A stretch of 64,000 nt of DNA from Scleromitrula shiraiana (taxonomy: Eukaryota > Ascomycota > Leotiomycetes > Helotiales > Sclerotiniaceae). The stretch is from positions 744,001 through 808,000 of the forward strand of contig JABELC010000003.1 of NCBI GenBank assembly GCA_028455995.1. The letters are read 5' to 3'. A program made the position numbers and the translations under genes. Shown in pieces: positions 61,477-64,000 of the stretch. Below the pieces are notes generated by a model, which was not told the DNA's origin, did no database searches, and saw nothing but the letters and a program-made list of their open reading frames with translations. Every line of letters starts with the position of its first letter. The first letter of the stretch is position 1.

Positions 61477-62788
61477 CTATATATATCCCTTCAGCACAGC
61501 AGCTTCAGCGTTCAATATAGAAGAGCCCGCGGCTCCAATGACAGCTATGATATGTTAGTCAACCATATATTTGAGAGTGAGGAGAAAACCTACTATTATG
61601 ACTCAAAGCCACAAACTTAAGATCGAATATCCCACTATCATCCTCCCTCACCCGTCCCACACTAACCGTATATCCATTCTGCGTGTTTCGATCCAATCTA
61701 GGCTGTGGTCTATCGGCCTCCTCCATCACGGCAATCGCTGGCTGAGGCGCCGATGGACATCCTAATGTCTGAGCTTCACTTACATATTCTCTCATTGCCT
61801 TCTTGACCGCTTCAGCTGTGGGTTTGGGTCCATCCCGATTCTTGAATCGCAATGAAACACACGCCATATGTCCATCCAATACAGCAACCCTATTACAAGC
61901 CGCCGAGATCTTTAAGTCGGATTGGTCCTCAAATCCAGTAACTTCCGCATTAACTTTGCCGAGAATCTTCTGGGCTTCCGTCTCTAGTTTGTCTTCCTCG
62001 CCTGAGATGAATGGGACTACGTTATCGAGGATATCCATACTGCTGACACCTGGGTAGCCGGCGCCACTGACGGCTTGCATGGTGACGACGCTGACTTGGT
62101 CGACGGGTCCAAATGCCTTTTGGATGGCGGCAAATGGGATTACTATGCCGATGACGGCGCAATTGGAGTTGCAGACAAGGAAACCTTTCTTGAGGGAGTG
62201 GGCACGACGCTGGTGGGGAATGACGTCGAAATGGGGGAGATTGACGGTTGGGACGATGAGGGGAACGAGAGGGTCTCGGCGGTAGTTTTTGGCATTGGAG
62301 AAGACGGCTAGTTCTGCTTTCATGAATTCCATCTCTTAATTGAGATTTAGTTAGCAATTGTTGTTCTCTTCTCCTCTTTCCATCCAATTTCAAGGCCAAT
62401 GACGTACCGATATCCCCCGCAACATCAGCATCCAATCCACTGAATACAATATCACAGTCTTGGAATTCACTGGCTTTACAGTCCTTGACGACGAGATCAC
62501 CTATCTCGGGAGTCATTGGGAAGGCTTGTTTCCATTTGACAGCATCTTTGTACTTCTTGCCCGCGGATCGCGATGATGCGCCTACGGCGTGGAGTTTCAA
62601 GTATGGATGTTGGGCGAGTAGGAGAATAAATCGTTGACCGACAGAACCGGTGCAACCAAGAACACCTATGAGACTGTTATTATGTGCACATTACATCATG
62701 TACGCTCGACGTGCTGGAGAAATCATATCTGTCTGGAGGGGTAAAGAGTTGACTCACCACAACGCTTGGTTGGGAATTGAGTAGTCAT
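61477..62788 (-). CDS. HOM2: Aspartate-semialdehyde dehydrogenase (365 aa)
   Basis: Reduces aspartyl-4-phosphate to aspartate-4-semialdehyde with NADPH, the second step to threonine, methionine and isoleucine. The enzyme is absent from animals. Exons are 62758-62788, 62408-62665, 61594-62334 and 61477-61544, giving 365 residues, normal for the family. The NADP-binding loop is GVLGCTGSVGQRF near the start. The catalytic cysteine lies in the active-site motif VCNSNCAVIG. QAVSGAGYPGVSSMD and the late histidine in AVLDGHMACVSLRF are the other family signatures. The last exon encodes TVIGAAGSSILNAEAAVLKG, a conserved helix. All four junctions are in phase. Confidence 0.97.
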
Positions 62789-63375
62789 ATTGTGTGGGTG
62801 TGGATGTATATTCCTTTTAGTAAAAACTTTAGCACGACAATCGCAATAATTCCAAAGGCTGGATGCAGGGAGAGAAAGTCTTGGGAAATAATTGAAGGTT
62901 GTATGAGTGTTCTATGGAATCTATAGTATATATCCATGAGTGGGGTGCGGGAAAACCCTTCCAGCCTTGCTCTCCACGGATGCAAGGCTGATCTTTTCCC
63001 CTCGCATAAGAATTTTTGCCACAATTCGATTGAAAGGATATTAGGATGAAGAGGGTCGATTGTGATGGATAATTGAAAGTCTATATTAGAATAGTTATCG
63101 CACGCCTGTATATGGGCAAATAAAAACTAATATGGATGAGCTAAACATTTGCAACTGATTGAAGGTATAAAAGTAAAGTCAATACGCAGTCAAAATTCAA
63201 GTATCTCACGTGGAGAACAAACATATGTGTAACCTGAATTCTTAGGATTCACAGCTACCTAGGTATGTAATGCAGTTTAATGCATCCCAAACGGAGAGAA
63301 GAGTGGTGTATAGGTTAACAAACGCCTAAATTATGCCTTTCCACCCATTATCTTGTAAACATGAAATTGCAAAAC
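62789..63375. other. Intergenic region
   Basis: The spacer between the HOM2 promoter and the MIX17 3' end. Frames here lack coding character. Confidence 0.6.
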
Positions 63376-63979
63376 TTAGTATTGGCTTGCAGCAGTTTGG
63401 CATGCTTTCTGCGAGAGAATTATTAGTTCGATACTTTGTTGATGAACACGGAATGTATATTTACGTACCAATTGCTCCAAATACCAATTGCAAATCGACA
63501 TGTTTCCTTGTTGCTCATCCATGCACTTGTTGAAGTTCGTTACTTGGAGATCGCATCTTGCCTCACCGAATTGGTTCTGGCTTGAACTCTGTGATGCAAC
63601 AGCACCGTTGTCTTGAGCTGCCTCAGGAGTGCTAGATCCGCCACCGAAGAAGCCGGTTATCGCATGACCCAATGAGGATCCGATGGCAACACCTCTGTAG
63701 ATATATCAGTTAGTATAAGTTATATATTATGAGATGAGCAGTATGAGGAGGCACTCACGCTGCAGTGCTAGCGACTTGTCCAATGAGACCTGGACCAGAG
63801 GAACCTTGTTGTTGTGGAGCACCAGTTGTAGCAGTAGGAGTTGTAGGGGAAGCTTGAGCTGGTCTAGCAACAGTAGTTGCTGGTCGAGTTTGTTGAGCAG
63901 AAGGTGGTGAAGGTCTGCTGGGTGCAACAGTAGGTCGGGATGGAGCTCTTCCTCCTCCTGATCTTCCTTGACGAGGCAT
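63376..63979 (-). CDS. MIX17: MIX17/CHCHD2-CHCHD10-like mitochondrial CHCH protein (159 aa)
   Basis: A small twin-CX9C protein of the mitochondrial intermembrane space, imported through the Mia40 relay. Exons are 63759-63979, 63469-63694 and 63376-63408, giving 159 residues. The N-terminus MPRQGRSGGGRAPSRP is basic and Pro/Ala-rich, the family hallmark. Then comes a glycine-rich hydrophobic segment (GVAIGSSLGHAITGFFGG) that is strongly conserved in CHCHD2/10. The CHCH domain has CDLQVTNFNKC and CNWYLEQLKAC, both exactly C-x9-C; the last intron falls inside the second motif. The start codon is 21 bp from the window edge, so the promoter is outside. Confidence 0.95.
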
Positions 63980-64000
63980 ATTTGTTTTGTTTGAATGAGC

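Overview
This is nuclear DNA of a filamentous ascomycete, most likely a leotiomycete close to Botrytis/Sclerotinia. That placement is inferred from protein flavour, not proven. The evidence for a fungus is short GT-AG introns of about 50-120 nt (often with a CTAAC-like branch site), an intron-containing tRNA-Gly, an eisosome gene, a GPI-anchored GH18 chitinase, an RNA-silencing RdRP, AT-rich repeat relics and an NLR-type NACHT/ankyrin gene. Gene models were built by hand: frame, splice sites and exon phases were checked so that each intact model closes on a whole number of codons.

Layout. 1-12.1 kb is a housekeeping block: a protein tyrosine phosphatase cut by the window edge (-), an eisosome EIS1-like gene (+), the AP-2 alpha subunit (-) and a mitochondrial complex I assembly methyltransferase NDUFAF5 (+). 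A tRNA-Gly(GCC) with a 27-nt intron lies at 13 kb. 13.1-35 kb is a gene-poor accessory stretch. It holds a decayed NACHT/ankyrin gene, a decayed FAH-alpha/beta hydrolase fusion, an AT-rich element with terminal inverted repeats, a small secreted cysteine-containing protein with a dead tandem paralogue, a large apparently intact NLR (helical N-terminus, NACHT, ankyrins, ZZ finger, SPRY), a pseudogene with two in-frame TAG codons, and a secreted alpha/beta hydrolase. 36-43 kb has a single-pass membrane protein of unknown function and a 1177-residue chitinase. 45-64 kb returns to housekeeping: HSM3, RNA polymerase III Rpc31, D-lactate dehydrogenase, ribosomal protein S4, RNA-dependent RNA polymerase, aspartate-semialdehyde dehydrogenase and MIX17.

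How the parts relate. There are no operons. Divergent pairs that may share a promoter are AP-2 alpha/NDUFAF5 and HSM3/RPC31. The accessory block mixes intact and broken copies of fast-evolving families (NLRs, small secreted proteins, hydrolases) around repeat relics, which is the pattern of a birth-and-death locus subject to C-to-T repeat mutation. The strongest candidate for an unusual system is the NLR at 25.6-31.6 kb, which adds a ZZ zinc finger and a C-terminal SPRY domain to a NACHT-ankyrin scaffold.
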